DNA from: JBHJGS01 sp050331575
GTDB lineage: Bacteria; Pseudomonadota; Alphaproteobacteria; Sphingomonadales; Rhodothalassiaceae
Length of the DNA stretch: 64,000 nucleotides
Assembly: GCA_050331575.1 (NCBI GenBank)
Contig: JBHJGS010000020.1
Span: forward strand, 1-64,000
Direction of reading: 5' to 3'
A model generated the notes under the pieces. It was given only the letters and a program-made list of their open reading frames with translations. It made no database searches and was not told the origin of the DNA. Positions within the stretch are counted from its first letter, which is position 1; the number at the start of each line of letters is the position of its first letter. A program made the translations under genes and the position numbers. Positions 41,313 through 51,024 of this stretch are shown piece after piece.

Positions 41313-44300
41313 ATGAGAATAGAACGGCGGTTTACCAAGGCGGGGGAAGAGGCCTATGCCGGCTTGAGCTTTCGCGAAGCGGTCAGCGAAATCCGCAATC
41401 CGGACGGGTCGCTGGTGTTTCAGATGCCGCGGGTCGAGGTGCCGACGACGTTCAGTCAGGTCGCCACGGACATTTTGGCGCAGAAATATTTCCGTAAGGC
41501 CGGCGTGCCGGCGCGGCTGAAGCCGGTGAAGGAAGACGGCGTACCGGCTTGGCTGTGGCGCCGCACCGCGGACACACAAGCGCTGGAGCAGCTTCCGGAA
41601 GATCAGCGCTATGGCTCGGAAACCTCCGCCAAACAGGTGTTTGACCGGCTGGCCGGGGCCTGGACCTATTGGGGCTGGACCGGCGGCTATTTCCATCAGG
41701 AAACCGACGCGCGCGCCTTTTTCGACGAGCTGCGCTTCATGCTAGCCGCCCAGATGGCCGCGCCGAACAGCCCGCAATGGTTCAATACCGGCCTGCACTG
41801 GGCCTATGGCATCGATGGCCCGGCCCAGGGGCACTTCTATGTCGACCCGGAGACCGGCCGGCTGCAGCGCTCCGCCAGCGCCTATGAACGACCGCAGCCG
41901 CATGCCTGCTTCATCCAGTCCGTCGGCGACGATCTGGTCAATGACGGCGGCATTATGGATCTGTGGACGCGCGAGGCCCGCCTGTTCAAATACGGGTCCG
42001 GCACCGGCACGAACTTCTCCAGCCTGCGCGGAGAGAATGAGCCACTGTCCGGCGGCGGCAAATCCTCCGGCCTGATGAGCTTCCTGAAAATCGGTGACCG
42101 GGCGGCCGGTGCGATCAAGTCCGGCGGGACCACGCGCCGGGCGGCCAAGATGGTGGTGGTCGATGCCGACCATCCCGATATCGAGGCGTTCATCAACTGG
42201 AAGGTTTATGAGGAGCAGAAGGTCGCCGCGCTGGTCGCCGGCTCCAAGCTGGCCAACAAGCATCTCAATGCGATCATGACCGCCTGCCACACACACAAGG
42301 ACACGCTGGGCGACAAGGCGTTCGATCCGAAGGAGAATGCCGCGTTGAAGGCAGAGATCAAGGCTGCCCGCGCGGCGATGATCCCGGAGAATTACGTCAA
42401 GCGCGTGATCCAATTCGCCCAGCAGGGCCATGACGGCATCGACTTTCCCACCTACAACACCGATTGGGACAGCGAGGCCTATGTCACCGTCTCCGGCCAG
42501 AATTCCAACAATTCTATCCGGGTGACCGATGATTTCATGGCCCGGGCGCGAACCGGTGGTGATTGGGAGCTGATCCGGCGCACCGACGGTACGGTTGCCG
42601 CCACGGTCGATGCGCAGGACATGTGGGACAAGGTCGGCGAGGCGGCCTGGGCCTGTGCCGACCCCGGCATCCAGTTCCACACCACCATTAATGACTGGCA
42701 CACCTGCCCCAATTCCGGGCCGATCCGGGCCTCCAACCCCTGTTCGGAATATATGTTCCTGGACGACACGGCGTGCAATCTGGCCAGCCTGAACCTGATG
42801 CAGTTCCGCCTGGCCGATGGCGGCTTTGACGTGGAGAATTTCGAGCATGCCACCCGGCTATGGACCGTGCTGCTGGAAATCTCGGTGCTGATGGCGCAAT
42901 TCCCCAGCGCGCGCATTGCCGAGCTGTCCTACCGTTACCGCACCCTTGGGCTGGGCTATGCCAATATCGGCGGGCTGATCATGTCGCTGGGTCTGAGCTA
43001 TGACAGCGAGGCCGGCCGCGCGCTGTGCGGCGCGATCACCGCGCTGATGACCGGCACCTCCTATGCCACATCAGCGGAGATGGCCGCGGAACTGGGCGCC
43101 TTTCCCGGCTATGACGCCAATGCCCAGGCGATGCTTCGGGTGATGCGCAATCACCGCCGCGCCGCCTATGGCCAATCGGACGGCTATGAGGATCTGCACA
43201 CCCTGCCGGTGCCGCTGGACCACGCCAATTGCCCCGATCAGCGGGTGGTGGCGGCGGCCACGCGCGCCTGGGATGCTGCCCTGGCGCTGGGTGAGGCGCA
43301 TGGCTATCGCAACGCGCAGGCCAGTGTGATCGCGCCGACCGGCACCATCGGCCTGGTCATGGACTGCGACACCACCGGCATCGAACCGGATTTCGCCCTG
43401 GTGAAGTTCAAGAAACTGGCCGGGGGCGGCTATTTCAAGATCATCAACCGCATCGTGCCGCAGGCGCTGCGCCAGTTGGGCTATACCCAGCCGCAAATCG
43501 AGGACATGATCGACTATGCCGTCGGCCGCGGCACGCTGGAGAAGGCACCGGGCATCGATCATGACGCGCTTCGCGCCAAGGGCTTTGGGCCGGACCAGAT
43601 CGAGGCGATTGAGGCCGCCCTGGCCAATGCGTTCGACATCAAGTTCGTGTTTAATCGCTGGACCCTGGGCGACGATTTCTGCCGCGGCGTCCTGAAGCTG
43701 AGCGATGCGCAGCTGGACGATTTCAATCTCGACTTGCTGGCCGCGATCGGCTTTTCCAAGCAGCAGATCGAGGCGGCGAACCTCTATGTTTGCGGCGCCA
43801 TGACCCTGGAGGGCGCGCCGCATCTGAAGGACGAGCATCTGGCGGTGTTCGATTGCGCCAATCCCTGCGGCAAGATCGGCAAGCGCTCGTTGAGCTGGCA
43901 AAGCCATATTCGCATGATGGCGGCGGCCCAGCCGTTCATCTCCGGCGCCATCTCCAAGACCATCAACATGCCCAATGCCGCCACAGTTGAGGACTGCAAG
44001 GCCGCCTATGAGCTGAGCTGGTCCTTAGGGGTCAAGGCCAATGCGCTGTACCGCGACGGCTCCAAACTGTCCCAGCCCTTGTCCGCGGCCCTGCTGGAGG
44101 ATGAGGATGTCGAAGCGATCGAGGCGGCCGCGCCGACCGAGCGGGCGCAGATCATCGCGGAACGGGTGATCGAGCGGATCATCGAGGTGGAGCGCCCGGT
44201 CTCGCGCCGCAAGCTGCCGGACCGGCGCAAGGGCTATACCCAGAAGGCCATCGTCGGCGGCCACAAGGTCTATCTGCGCACCGGGGAATATGATGACGGG

Positions 44301-44978
44301 TCCTTGGGCGAGATTTTCGTGGACATGCACAAGGAGGGCGCTGCCTTCCGCTCGCTGATGAACAATTTCGCCATCGCGATCTCGATCGGCCTACAATATG
44401 GCGTGCCGCTGGAGGAATTCGTCGACGCCTTCACCTTCACCCGGTTCGAGCCGTTCGGCCAGGTCCAGGGCAATGACGCCATCAAGATGTCCACCTCGAT
44501 CCTGGACTATATCTTCCGGGAACTGGCCGTGAGCTATCTCGGCCGCTCGGACCTAGCGCATGTCGACCCGGACGATCTGCGGCCCGATACCGTCGGCGAC
44601 GGGGTCGACGAAGGCCGCGAAGAAGAGAGCGGCGCGGCCAAGGGCCAGCAGTTGCAGCTGGTGATGGAAATGGCGTCGAACGGCTATATCCGCTCCAACG
44701 TGCTGCAGCTGAAGCCTCGGGCGCGGGCGGACGTGCAGGAAATCGCCGAAGCCTTCGTGCAAGAGGCACAAATCGCTGAAACCGCGGCGGCCGGAGCCGC
44801 GCTGGAGGTCGGCGCCGGCACCACCGCTGCTTTGGACACGGGCGGGCGCCGCCGCGCCGCTGCGCGCATGCAGGGCTATGAAGGCGATGCCTGTGGCGAA
44901 TGTGGCAATTTCACCTTGGTGCGCAACGGCACCTGCCTGAAATGCGACACCTGCGGCGCCACCAGCGGGTGCTCGTAA
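41313..44978 (+). CDS. nrdJ: Adenosylcobalamin-dependent ribonucleotide reductase (class II)
   Basis: A 1221-residue class II reductase that makes deoxyribonucleotides using adenosylcobalamin, with or without oxygen. Signatures: NSPQWFNTGLHWAYGI, KYGSGTGTNFSSLRG, NPCSEYMFLDD (about 474), DTACNLASLNLMQF (about 487), APTGTIGLVMDCDTTGIEP, and a C-terminal Cys-rich tail CGECGNFTLVRNGTCLKC (about 1190-1221) for re-reduction or zinc. The start at 41313 has AAGGGGCGGAC upstream; the frame stays open for 37 more codons but without a ribosome site. This long form is the usual alphaproteobacterial NrdJ. Confidence 0.96.
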   Translation: MRIERRFTKAGEEAYAGLSFREAVSEIRNPDGSLVFQMPRVEVPTTFSQVATDILAQKYFRKAGVPARLKPVKEDGVPAWLWRRTADTQALEQLPEDQRYGSETSAKQVFDRLAGAWTYWGWTGGYFHQETDARAFFDELRFMLAAQMAAPNSPQWFNTGLHWAYGIDGPAQGHFYVDPETGRLQRSASAYERPQPHACFIQSVGDDLVNDGGIMDLWTREARLFKYGSGTGTNFSSLRGENEPLSGGGKSSGLMSFLKIGDRAAGAIKSGGTTRRAAKMVVVDADHPDIEAFINWKVYEEQKVAALVAGSKLANKHLNAIMTACHTHKDTLGDKAFDPKENAALKAEIKAARAAMIPENYVKRVIQFAQQGHDGIDFPTYNTDWDSEAYVTVSGQNSNNSIRVTDDFMARARTGGDWELIRRTDGTVAATVDAQDMWDKVGEAAWACADPGIQFHTTINDWHTCPNSGPIRASNPCSEYMFLDDTACNLASLNLMQFRLADGGFDVENFEHATRLWTVLLEISVLMAQFPSARIAELSYRYRTLGLGYANIGGLIMSLGLSYDSEAGRALCGAITALMTGTSYATSAEMAAELGAFPGYDANAQAMLRVMRNHRRAAYGQSDGYEDLHTLPVPLDHANCPDQRVVAAATRAWDAALALGEAHGYRNAQASVIAPTGTIGLVMDCDTTGIEPDFALVKFKKLAGGGYFKIINRIVPQALRQLGYTQPQIEDMIDYAVGRGTLEKAPGIDHDALRAKGFGPDQIEAIEAALANAFDIKFVFNRWTLGDDFCRGVLKLSDAQLDDFNLDLLAAIGFSKQQIEAANLYVCGAMTLEGAPHLKDEHLAVFDCANPCGKIGKRSLSWQSHIRMMAAAQPFISGAISKTINMPNAATVEDCKAAYELSWSLGVKANALYRDGSKLSQPLSAALLEDEDVEAIEAAAPTERAQIIAERVIERIIEVERPVSRRKLPDRRKGYTQKAIVGGHKVYLRTGEYDDGSLGEIFVDMHKEGAAFRSLMNNFAIAISIGLQYGVPLEEFVDAFTFTRFEPFGQVQGNDAIKMSTSILDYIFRELAVSYLGRSDLAHVDPDDLRPDTVGDGVDEGREEESGAAKGQQLQLVMEMASNGYIRSNVLQLKPRARADVQEIAEAFVQEAQIAETAAAGAALEVGAGTTAALDTGGRRRAAARMQGYEGDACGECGNFTLVRNGTCLKCDTCGATSGCS

Positions 44979-45031
44979 CGGCAGGCCAATACGCCTGTAC
45001 CCAGCTGCCCACGCCTGCCCTTTCACGCCTG

Positions 45032-45057
45032 CCCCTCTCCCACCACCGGGAGAGGGG
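45032..45057. terminator. Perfect 10-bp hairpin after nrdJ
   Basis: CCCCTCTCCC (45032-45041) and GGGAGAGGGG (45048-45057) with loop ACCACC, in the convergent gap between nrdJ and the DUF3168-like gene. There is no T-run on either side, so it may be a weak or Rho-assisted terminator, or an RNA-end stabiliser. Confidence 0.5.
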
Positions 45058-45107
45058 CTTGCGGTTTCGCAGCCGGACCGGGCGCCTACCGGTCTTTCAT
45101 CACCGCG

Positions 45108-45512
45108 TCAGTCGCTGACGGTGCGGGCCTTGAACCAGAGCCGGCACACGGGCGCGGGGTCGGCGTGATCCGCCTCGGTGCGCTGCCATAGAAGATCGAT
45201 CAGAGCGTGGCCGGGAATGGCAATGTCGGCGTCGTTCAAGGCGGCGATGATCGGCGCGCACAGGCTGTGTCTGGCATCGCGGTCGGCCACCTCCAGCACC
45301 AGTTCATGCTCCTGCCCGTCGAAGGTGGCGCTGTGCCAGGCACGGCTTTGCGCCCGCGCCACGCGGATGCCCGGCCGTGCCAGCGGTCCGGGCGTGCACA
45401 AGGACTGCATAATCGCGCCGGCGTCGGCGATCTGCCTGCGCAGTGCCGGATTGTCCCGGAGCGTCTGACGAATGCCGCGCAGAAGCGGCGTGAGCGCATC
45501 TGTCCCCATCAT
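45108..45512 (-). CDS. DUF3168-like small protein
   Basis: A 134-residue protein. Its second half (HSATFDGQEHELVLEVADRD, LCAPIIAALNDADIAIPGH, LIDLLWQRTE and VCRLWFKART) has the strand-helix-strand layout of DUF3168, a phage tail-completion family also found in gene transfer agent clusters. The N-terminal LTPLLRGIRQTLRDNPALRRQI also fits. No other phage or transfer-agent genes are nearby, so this is a lone member or a look-alike. GGGA lies just before the ATG pair at 45512/45509. Confidence 0.4.
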   Translation of the reverse strand: MMGTDALTPLLRGIRQTLRDNPALRRQIADAGAIMQSLCTPGPLARPGIRVARAQSRAWHSATFDGQEHELVLEVADRDARHSLCAPIIAALNDADIAIPGHALIDLLWQRTEADHADPAPVCRLWFKARTVSD

Positions 45513-45566
45513 CCTATTTCCCGACCCGTTTCCCAGGCGCGTCTGACTTCTCAGCCCAAGCCTGGT

Positions 45567-45619
45567 TTGACCCTGTTGATAACCTATTTGGTACAATACG
45601 CAAGTTCTTGTGTCAATAC
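45567..45619. promoter_or_regulatory. Candidate promoter and direct repeats
   Basis: TTGACC (45567-45572) and TACAAT (45592-45597) on the plus strand are 19 bases apart, long but possible. CAATACG is repeated directly at 45594-45600 and 45613-45619, about two helical turns apart, around CAAGTTCTTG. These could be the binding site of the neighbouring repressor-like protein. Confidence 0.35.
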
Positions 45620-45724
45620 GTGCAAACGGAAGCCAGTGGGATACCACCTATCCGGGCGTTAGCCCCTGTAGAGTTCCATTAAACCGTATCGGGCCCGAAA
45701 CTGCAATAGGAAGAAAATAGGAAG

Positions 45725-45778
45725 ATGAGCGGACAGGCTTGCTTGCCCGCTGAACGCTTCCTAGGCTTTCGGCCATGA
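45725..45778 (+). CDS. Possible 17-residue leader peptide
   Basis: ATG at 45725 opens a 17-codon frame (MSGQACLPAERFLGFRP) whose TGA overlaps the ATG of the S24-like gene as ATGA. AGGAAG lies 11 bases upstream and another abuts the ATG. The downstream gene has no ribosome site of its own, so translational coupling is possible. Short frames occur by chance, so this is tentative. Confidence 0.3.
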   Translation: MSGQACLPAERFLGFRP

Positions 45779-46314
45779 CCACGCCTCGCCCGCGCACGCC
45801 CGTAGCCGCGCCCCAGCCCGTCCCCGTCCGCGCCGCCGATGCGCGCGCAGCTCTTGCGCGGGCAATCGACGACTCGGGGCATAGTTGTGCGGCACTGTCA
45901 CGGCTGCTGGGCCGGAACCACGCTTATCTGCAGCAGTATCTCCGCCGCGGAACGCCTCGATTTCTTGCGCCCGCGGACCGCCGGCGGCTCAGTGACCTGC
46001 TGCCGATTTCCTACGAAGCGCTGAGCCCGGCCGCCCCCTCCAACGCCAGCCCCGTCGCCGGGCTTACCCCATTCACGGTCGAGGGCGATGCCATGGCGCC
46101 GCTGATGCGCCCGGGGGATATTGCCTGGGTGGCATTGGAGGACCGGCGTCCCCGGGTCGACGCGCTATTCGCCTTGGGTCAGACGAATGCGCCCTTCTTC
46201 CGCCGGTACGGCCATCTGCCAGGCGGCACGCCAGCGTGGCTGGCCGAGGCTGCCCCGCCGATCGCGGACGCCGCCATCGTCGGTCATGTTGAATGGATCA
46301 TGCGGCGGGCGTGA
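45775..46314 (+). CDS. S24/LexA-like regulator without catalytic residues
   Basis: A 179-residue protein built like the alphaproteobacterial S24 repressor family: an N-terminal helix-turn-helix (ALSRLLGRNHAYLQQYLRRGTPRFL) and a C-terminal S24 domain (FTVEGDAMAPLMRPGDIAWV). In active S24 peptidases the motif is GDSM and a Lys follows later. Here the Ser is Ala106, and no Lys is seen where NAPFFRRYG replaces the usual segment. It therefore should not self-cleave, and would act as a plain repressor or sense something else. It may be coupled to a short leader frame. Confidence 0.75.
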   Translation: MTTPRPRTPVAAPQPVPVRAADARAALARAIDDSGHSCAALSRLLGRNHAYLQQYLRRGTPRFLAPADRRRLSDLLPISYEALSPAAPSNASPVAGLTPFTVEGDAMAPLMRPGDIAWVALEDRRPRVDALFALGQTNAPFFRRYGHLPGGTPAWLAEAAPPIADAAIVGHVEWIMRRA

Positions 46315-46342
46315 GCGCCGAAGATGCAATCGCGTCCGGCCG

Positions 46343-47425
46343 CTACCAATTGCTCAGCCCGTCGGGCCGGCCGCCGACTTTCGAGGCGACAATGCGCCAG
46401 ACCATCATCCGCCCGTCGCGCATCAGTTTCAGCCGCCGCTGCCACAAGTCGCCCTCGCGCATCATGATCTTGATCAGATCGCTGCCGTCGGGCCGTGCGG
46501 TCAACTGCGGCACGAGTTGATCCGCTCCTTTCCAGGTCTGGTCCACCAAGGGCACAACCTTCTTGGTGACATCCTCATCGACCCGCACAACGAAGTCGAA
46601 GTCCTTGAACATTTTGCCGAATTCCTCGGCGATCAGCGGGTAGATCGGCTTGCCTTCGGCTGCTGCCCAGGCCTCATAGTCCGGGTCCTCCCGAACCGAT
46701 TCATCGCGCAGCACATAGTCCGTCACCAGCAGCAGGCCCATCGGCTTGAGATGATCATGGATCAGCCCGACCAGGCGCCGCTTGTCTTCGAACAGGTAAA
46801 AGGCCTCCTTGGAGAAGGCGCGGTCGTAATTGCGCGCGAAGCCATCCTTCAAGGCCGGGTCCAGCGGCTCGATCATGGCCTTGCGGGCCATGCCGGCGGC
46901 ATTGGACAATTCATTGGCGGCCGCGACGATCTTTTCGGAGCGATCATAGCCGGTAACCCAACAGCCGAATTCTTCCGCCAGCGCGCGGGCATGCCCGCCC
47001 AGGCCGGACCCGATCTCCAGCAGGTTCATTTCCGGCTTCAGCGCCAGCAACTTACACATATTGACGATATTCTCCGCGCCGCCGGGGCCGCACAATTCCG
47101 GCCCCCAGACATAGCGCGAGACGGCCGCCCGGCTGCGCTCCCACGGCTTGTAGGGAAGCTCGCGATCCTCCGACTCAATCGGCGGGGGATTTTCGTCCAT
47201 CTCCGCCACCGGGACCCCCGCCGGGTCGGAACCATTGCCGGATCCGTCAGCGTCTGGCTCGTCTTCCCCGGCGCGGCGGCGTGCCAGCATGGCGGCATAC
47301 TCGTCGACATCATACCCTTCCCACCAGGCGCGCAGACGCACCCGGGCGGGATGAGCTTGCTTGTCCTCGCCACCGGGATCGTCCTCGCCTGAGGATTTCT
47401 TGCCCAGGACAGGCAATCGGACCAT
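46343..47425 (-). CDS. Class I SAM-dependent methyltransferase
   Basis: A 360-residue methyltransferase. An acidic, Gly/Asp-rich extension of about 95 residues precedes the Rossmann domain, whose motif I is LLEIGSGLGGHARALAEEFGC (about 137) followed by VTGYDRSEKIVAAA. KPMGLLLVTDYVL is motif III. This resembles small-molecule or lipid methyltransferases (UbiE/PMT style), and the substrate is unknown. It is transcribed alone, just after the convergent S24-like gene. Confidence 0.78.
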   Translation of the reverse strand: MVRLPVLGKKSSGEDDPGGEDKQAHPARVRLRAWWEGYDVDEYAAMLARRRAGEDEPDADGSGNGSDPAGVPVAEMDENPPPIESEDRELPYKPWERSRAAVSRYVWGPELCGPGGAENIVNMCKLLALKPEMNLLEIGSGLGGHARALAEEFGCWVTGYDRSEKIVAAANELSNAAGMARKAMIEPLDPALKDGFARNYDRAFSKEAFYLFEDKRRLVGLIHDHLKPMGLLLVTDYVLRDESVREDPDYEAWAAAEGKPIYPLIAEEFGKMFKDFDFVVRVDEDVTKKVVPLVDQTWKGADQLVPQLTARPDGSDLIKIMMREGDLWQRRLKLMRDGRMMVWRIVASKVGGRPDGLSNW

Positions 47426-47525
47426 CGCTGCGCCCCTGAAAAGACCCCTTTCAGCGCCGACGATGTGCGACCGCGACGCCTTTGGTGTCCTTGCTTAAGT
47501 CGTCAACGCAAAAAAAGCGTTACCT

Positions 47526-49916
47526 TCAGGCGCGCAACTTGCCCCCGGTGCTCTTCTCAACCGCTGCGACGATGCGCTGGGCGACCTTATCGATCTCAGC
47601 GTCGGTCAGCGTGCGCTCGACCGGACGAAGCACCACCTTGACCGCCAGGGATTTGGTCCCCGGCTCCAAGCCCCTGCCCTGATAGACGTCGAACAAGCGA
47701 ATCTCTTCGATCAGCTGCTTCTCAGCCCCCCGCACGGCGCGCAGCAGGGTGTGGGCCTCGATGTCATGCGGCATGACGAAGGCGAAATCACGCTCCACCG
47801 CGGGCAGATTGCTTGGCGCGTATTGCGGCCGGGCAGGCCCGCTGCGTTTGGGAAACGGCACGGCCTCCAGAAACACTTCAAAGCCGACGCACGCCGCCTT
47901 CAGGTCATAGGCCTTGATCAAATTCGGGTGCAGTTCGCCGAAGCTGGCCAGCACATTCTTCGGCCCCCGCCGCACGGTGCCGGAGCGTCCGGGATGGTAG
48001 TGATCCGGCCCTTGCCGGAATGTCACCAGATTATCGACCGGAGCCCCGGCCGCTGCCAGGGCGGCCAAGGCATCGGCCTTGGCGTCGAAGGCATCGACGG
48101 TGCGGTCGCGCTCACGCCAGTCCTTCGGACCGGTGCGCCCGGCGCGCACGCCGGCGGCCACCCACTGCTGATGCTGGCTGCCGTAAATCGGCCCGATCTC
48201 GAACAAGGCGACGCAGTCCTGGCCGCGGTCCAGATTGCGCTGCGCCGCCGCCATCAGATTGCCCAGGACCGACGGCCGCATCTGATCCAGCTCCGAACTG
48301 ATGGGGTTGGCCAGGCGCAATGCCTCTTCGCCCCCGCCGAATCTTTGCGCCCCCGCCCGATCCATAAACGACCAGGTCACCGCCTCGTCCAGCCCGGCAT
48401 CGGCGAGCCGGCGGCGCACCGCGCGCAAGCGCCGCTGCAACGGCGTCAGGGTCGGCTTGGCAACCCCGTTCGGCCGCGGCAGCGGCGTGGATGGCACCTT
48501 GTCCAGGCCCTCGATGCGCAGCACCTCTTCCACCAGATCGGCCTCACCGTCGATATCCGGTCGCCAGCTCGGCACCTTGGCCTGCAACAGGCCATTCTCG
48601 TGTGCGACGGTGAATCCCAGGGCCGTCAAAATGTCTTGGGCGCGCTTGGCCGGCACCTCGACCCCGCCCAGATGCGCCACACGGTCCGGTCGCAGGGCGA
48701 CGGTCTTGTCCGGGATCGGCGCGGCACCGGCGACCACGGCCTGGCTCGCCTCTCCGCCGCACAGCTCCAGCACCAAGCGCGTGGCCAGATCCAGCCCCGG
48801 TTCGGTGGAAGCCGGATCAACGCCGCGTTCGAAGCGATAGCGCGCATCGGACAGGATCATGTGGGCGCGCCCGGTGAGCGCCGTGACCACCGGGTCGAAC
48901 CAGGCCGCCTCGATGAACACCGACTTGGTGGCCTGGTCGACGCCGGTGTCCGCCCCGCCCATGACGCCGCCCAGGCTGATGACGCCGCGATCGTCAGCGA
49001 TGACGCATTCGCCCCCTTTCAGGGTGTAGGTCTTGTCGTCCAGCGCGGCCAAGGTCTCGCCGGAGCTGGCCGGGCGCACCACCAGCCCGCCCGTCAGCTT
49101 GTCGGCATCAAACACATGCAGCGGTCGGGCGCGGTCATAGCTTAGATAATTGGTGATATCGACCAGCGCGGAAATCGGCCTGAGGCCGATGCTGGTTAGC
49201 CGCTTCTGCAGCCAGTCGGGGCTGGGGCCGTTGCTCAGCCCGGTGATCAGGCGGCCGGCGAAATGCGGGCAGGCGGGCGGTCCGTCGAAGGCCAGCGTCA
49301 CCGAAATCGGACATGGCGCGCCGCCTGACACCGGCGCCACCGCCGGCGTGATCAGCTCCCCCAGGCCCCGCGCGGCCAGATCGCGCGCAATCCCGGCCAC
49401 GCCCAGGCAATCCTGGCGGTCCGGCGTGATCGCGATCTCGATCATCGGGTCGTCCAGGCCGCGATAATCAACATAGGCCATGCCAACCGGGGCGTCGGCG
49501 GGCAGATCAATGATGCCGGTATGCTCATCCGAGAGCATCAGCTCGCGCTCCGAACAGAGCATGCCGAAGCTCTCCACGCCGCGGATCTTGGCCGGCTTCA
49601 GATTGAGGTCCGTGCCTGGAATATAGCTGCCCGGAGGCGCGAACACGCCCTTCATGCCGGTGCGGGCATTGGGCGCGCCGCACACCACCTGCCACGGCTC
49701 GCCGGTCCCGGCATCAACCCGGCACAGCTTCAGCTTGTCAGCATTGGGATGCGGGCCGGCCTGCAGCACTTCGGCGACCACGAACGGGCGCAACTGGTCA
49801 GCCGGATTATGCACCGCCTCAACCTCCAGGCCGATCGCGTTCAGCGCCTCGGTGATGGCCTCAAGCCCCGCATCGGTTCGCAGATGCTGAGTCAGCCAGG
49901 ACAAGGTAAATTTCAT
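47526..49916 (-). CDS. pheT: Phenylalanyl-tRNA synthetase beta chain
   Basis: A 796-residue beta subunit. The N-terminus MKFTLSWLTQHL leads to the EMAP-like tRNA-binding domain (VVAEVLQAGPHPNADKLKLCRVD), then the B3/B4 editing domain, B5 and the catalytic-like core, and a C-terminal ferredoxin-fold anticodon-binding domain (SNLPAVERDFAFVM). Length is normal. The ATG overlaps the pheS stop by 4 bases. Confidence 0.96.
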   Translation of the reverse strand: MKFTLSWLTQHLRTDAGLEAITEALNAIGLEVEAVHNPADQLRPFVVAEVLQAGPHPNADKLKLCRVDAGTGEPWQVVCGAPNARTGMKGVFAPPGSYIPGTDLNLKPAKIRGVESFGMLCSERELMLSDEHTGIIDLPADAPVGMAYVDYRGLDDPMIEIAITPDRQDCLGVAGIARDLAARGLGELITPAVAPVSGGAPCPISVTLAFDGPPACPHFAGRLITGLSNGPSPDWLQKRLTSIGLRPISALVDITNYLSYDRARPLHVFDADKLTGGLVVRPASSGETLAALDDKTYTLKGGECVIADDRGVISLGGVMGGADTGVDQATKSVFIEAAWFDPVVTALTGRAHMILSDARYRFERGVDPASTEPGLDLATRLVLELCGGEASQAVVAGAAPIPDKTVALRPDRVAHLGGVEVPAKRAQDILTALGFTVAHENGLLQAKVPSWRPDIDGEADLVEEVLRIEGLDKVPSTPLPRPNGVAKPTLTPLQRRLRAVRRRLADAGLDEAVTWSFMDRAGAQRFGGGEEALRLANPISSELDQMRPSVLGNLMAAAQRNLDRGQDCVALFEIGPIYGSQHQQWVAAGVRAGRTGPKDWRERDRTVDAFDAKADALAALAAAGAPVDNLVTFRQGPDHYHPGRSGTVRRGPKNVLASFGELHPNLIKAYDLKAACVGFEVFLEAVPFPKRSGPARPQYAPSNLPAVERDFAFVMPHDIEAHTLLRAVRGAEKQLIEEIRLFDVYQGRGLEPGTKSLAVKVVLRPVERTLTDAEIDKVAQRIVAAVEKSTGGKLRA

Positions 49917-50995
49917 CGGCTCAGCCCTCCGGCCAGGCTGGGCTGATCGGCCGGATCGAAGCCATAATGGCTGAGCCAGCGCTTGTCGCTTTCAAAGAAG
50001 GGTCTGAGGTCGGGGATCCCGTATTTCAACATGGCCAAGCGGTCGATGCCGCAGCCCCAGGCAAAGCCTTGCCATTCTTCCGGGTCCAGATGGCAGGCTT
50101 GCAGCACGCGCGGATGCACCATGCCGCAGCCCAGGATTTCCAGCCAGTCCTCGCCCTCGCCCAATTTCAACACCCCGTCCTTGAACGAGCAGCGCACATC
50201 CAGCTCAGCGGAGGGTTCGGTGAACGGAAAGAAGGAGGCGCGAAACCGGGTCTCGACATGGTCGACCTCGAAGAACGCCTTCACGAACGCCTCCAAGGTG
50301 CCCTTCAGATGGCCCATATGAATGTCCCGGTCGATCACCAGGCCTTCGAACTGGTGGAACATCGGCGTGTGCGTCGCGTCCCAGTCCGACCGATAGCAGC
50401 GGCCCGGCGCGATCATGCGGATGGGCGGTTGCTGCGTGGTCATCGTTCGGATCTGGACATTGGAGGTGTGCGTGCGCAGCAGCCGCACGGTGCCGTCCGG
50501 GCTCGGCGGCAGATAGAAGGTATCGTGCATGGCCCGGGCGGGATGATGCTCGGGGATGTTCAGCGCGGTGAAATTGTGGAAATCATCCTCCACATCCGGC
50601 CCCTCGCCCACCGTGAAGCCCAGATCGGCGAAGATTTCCGCCAATTCGTCCATGACCTGGGAGATCGGATGGATATGGCCGCGCGGCGGCAGCGTGACCG
50701 GCAAGGTCATGTCGATCTGCTCACTGGCCAGACGCGCCGCCAGGGCCTCAGCCTCCAGATGTGCGCGGCGGGTCTCGATGCGCTCGGCGACCTGATTTTT
50801 CAGCTGGTTGAACAGTGGCCCCATTCGCTTGCGGGTGTCCGGGTCCATCCGGCCCAGTCCCTTCATCAGCTCGGTCACCCGGCCCTTCTTGCCCAGCGCC
50901 TTGACCCGCGCCTCATCCAGCGCGTCCAGAGTGTCCGCGGCCTCGATGGCGGTCGTCAATTCCGCTGCCAGCGCGTCGATTTCCTCTGCGCGCAT
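49913..50995 (-). CDS. pheS: Phenylalanyl-tRNA synthetase alpha chain
   Basis: A 360-residue class II catalytic subunit that charges tRNA-Phe. After an N-terminal coiled coil (about 1-90) come motif 1 (HPISQVMDELAEIFADLGF), motif 2 (PGRCYRSDWDATHTPMFHQ) and motif 3 (FAWGCGIDRLAML). The start at 50995 has AAGGAG 7 bases upstream. A terminator-like hairpin sits just before this site. Confidence 0.96.
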   Translation of the reverse strand: MRAEEIDALAAELTTAIEAADTLDALDEARVKALGKKGRVTELMKGLGRMDPDTRKRMGPLFNQLKNQVAERIETRRAHLEAEALAARLASEQIDMTLPVTLPPRGHIHPISQVMDELAEIFADLGFTVGEGPDVEDDFHNFTALNIPEHHPARAMHDTFYLPPSPDGTVRLLRTHTSNVQIRTMTTQQPPIRMIAPGRCYRSDWDATHTPMFHQFEGLVIDRDIHMGHLKGTLEAFVKAFFEVDHVETRFRASFFPFTEPSAELDVRCSFKDGVLKLGEGEDWLEILGCGMVHPRVLQACHLDPEEWQGFAWGCGIDRLAMLKYGIPDLRPFFESDKRWLSHYGFDPADQPSLAGGLSR

Positions 50996-51024
50996 CTTGT
51001 TCTCCTTCCATCGCTGGACGACCA

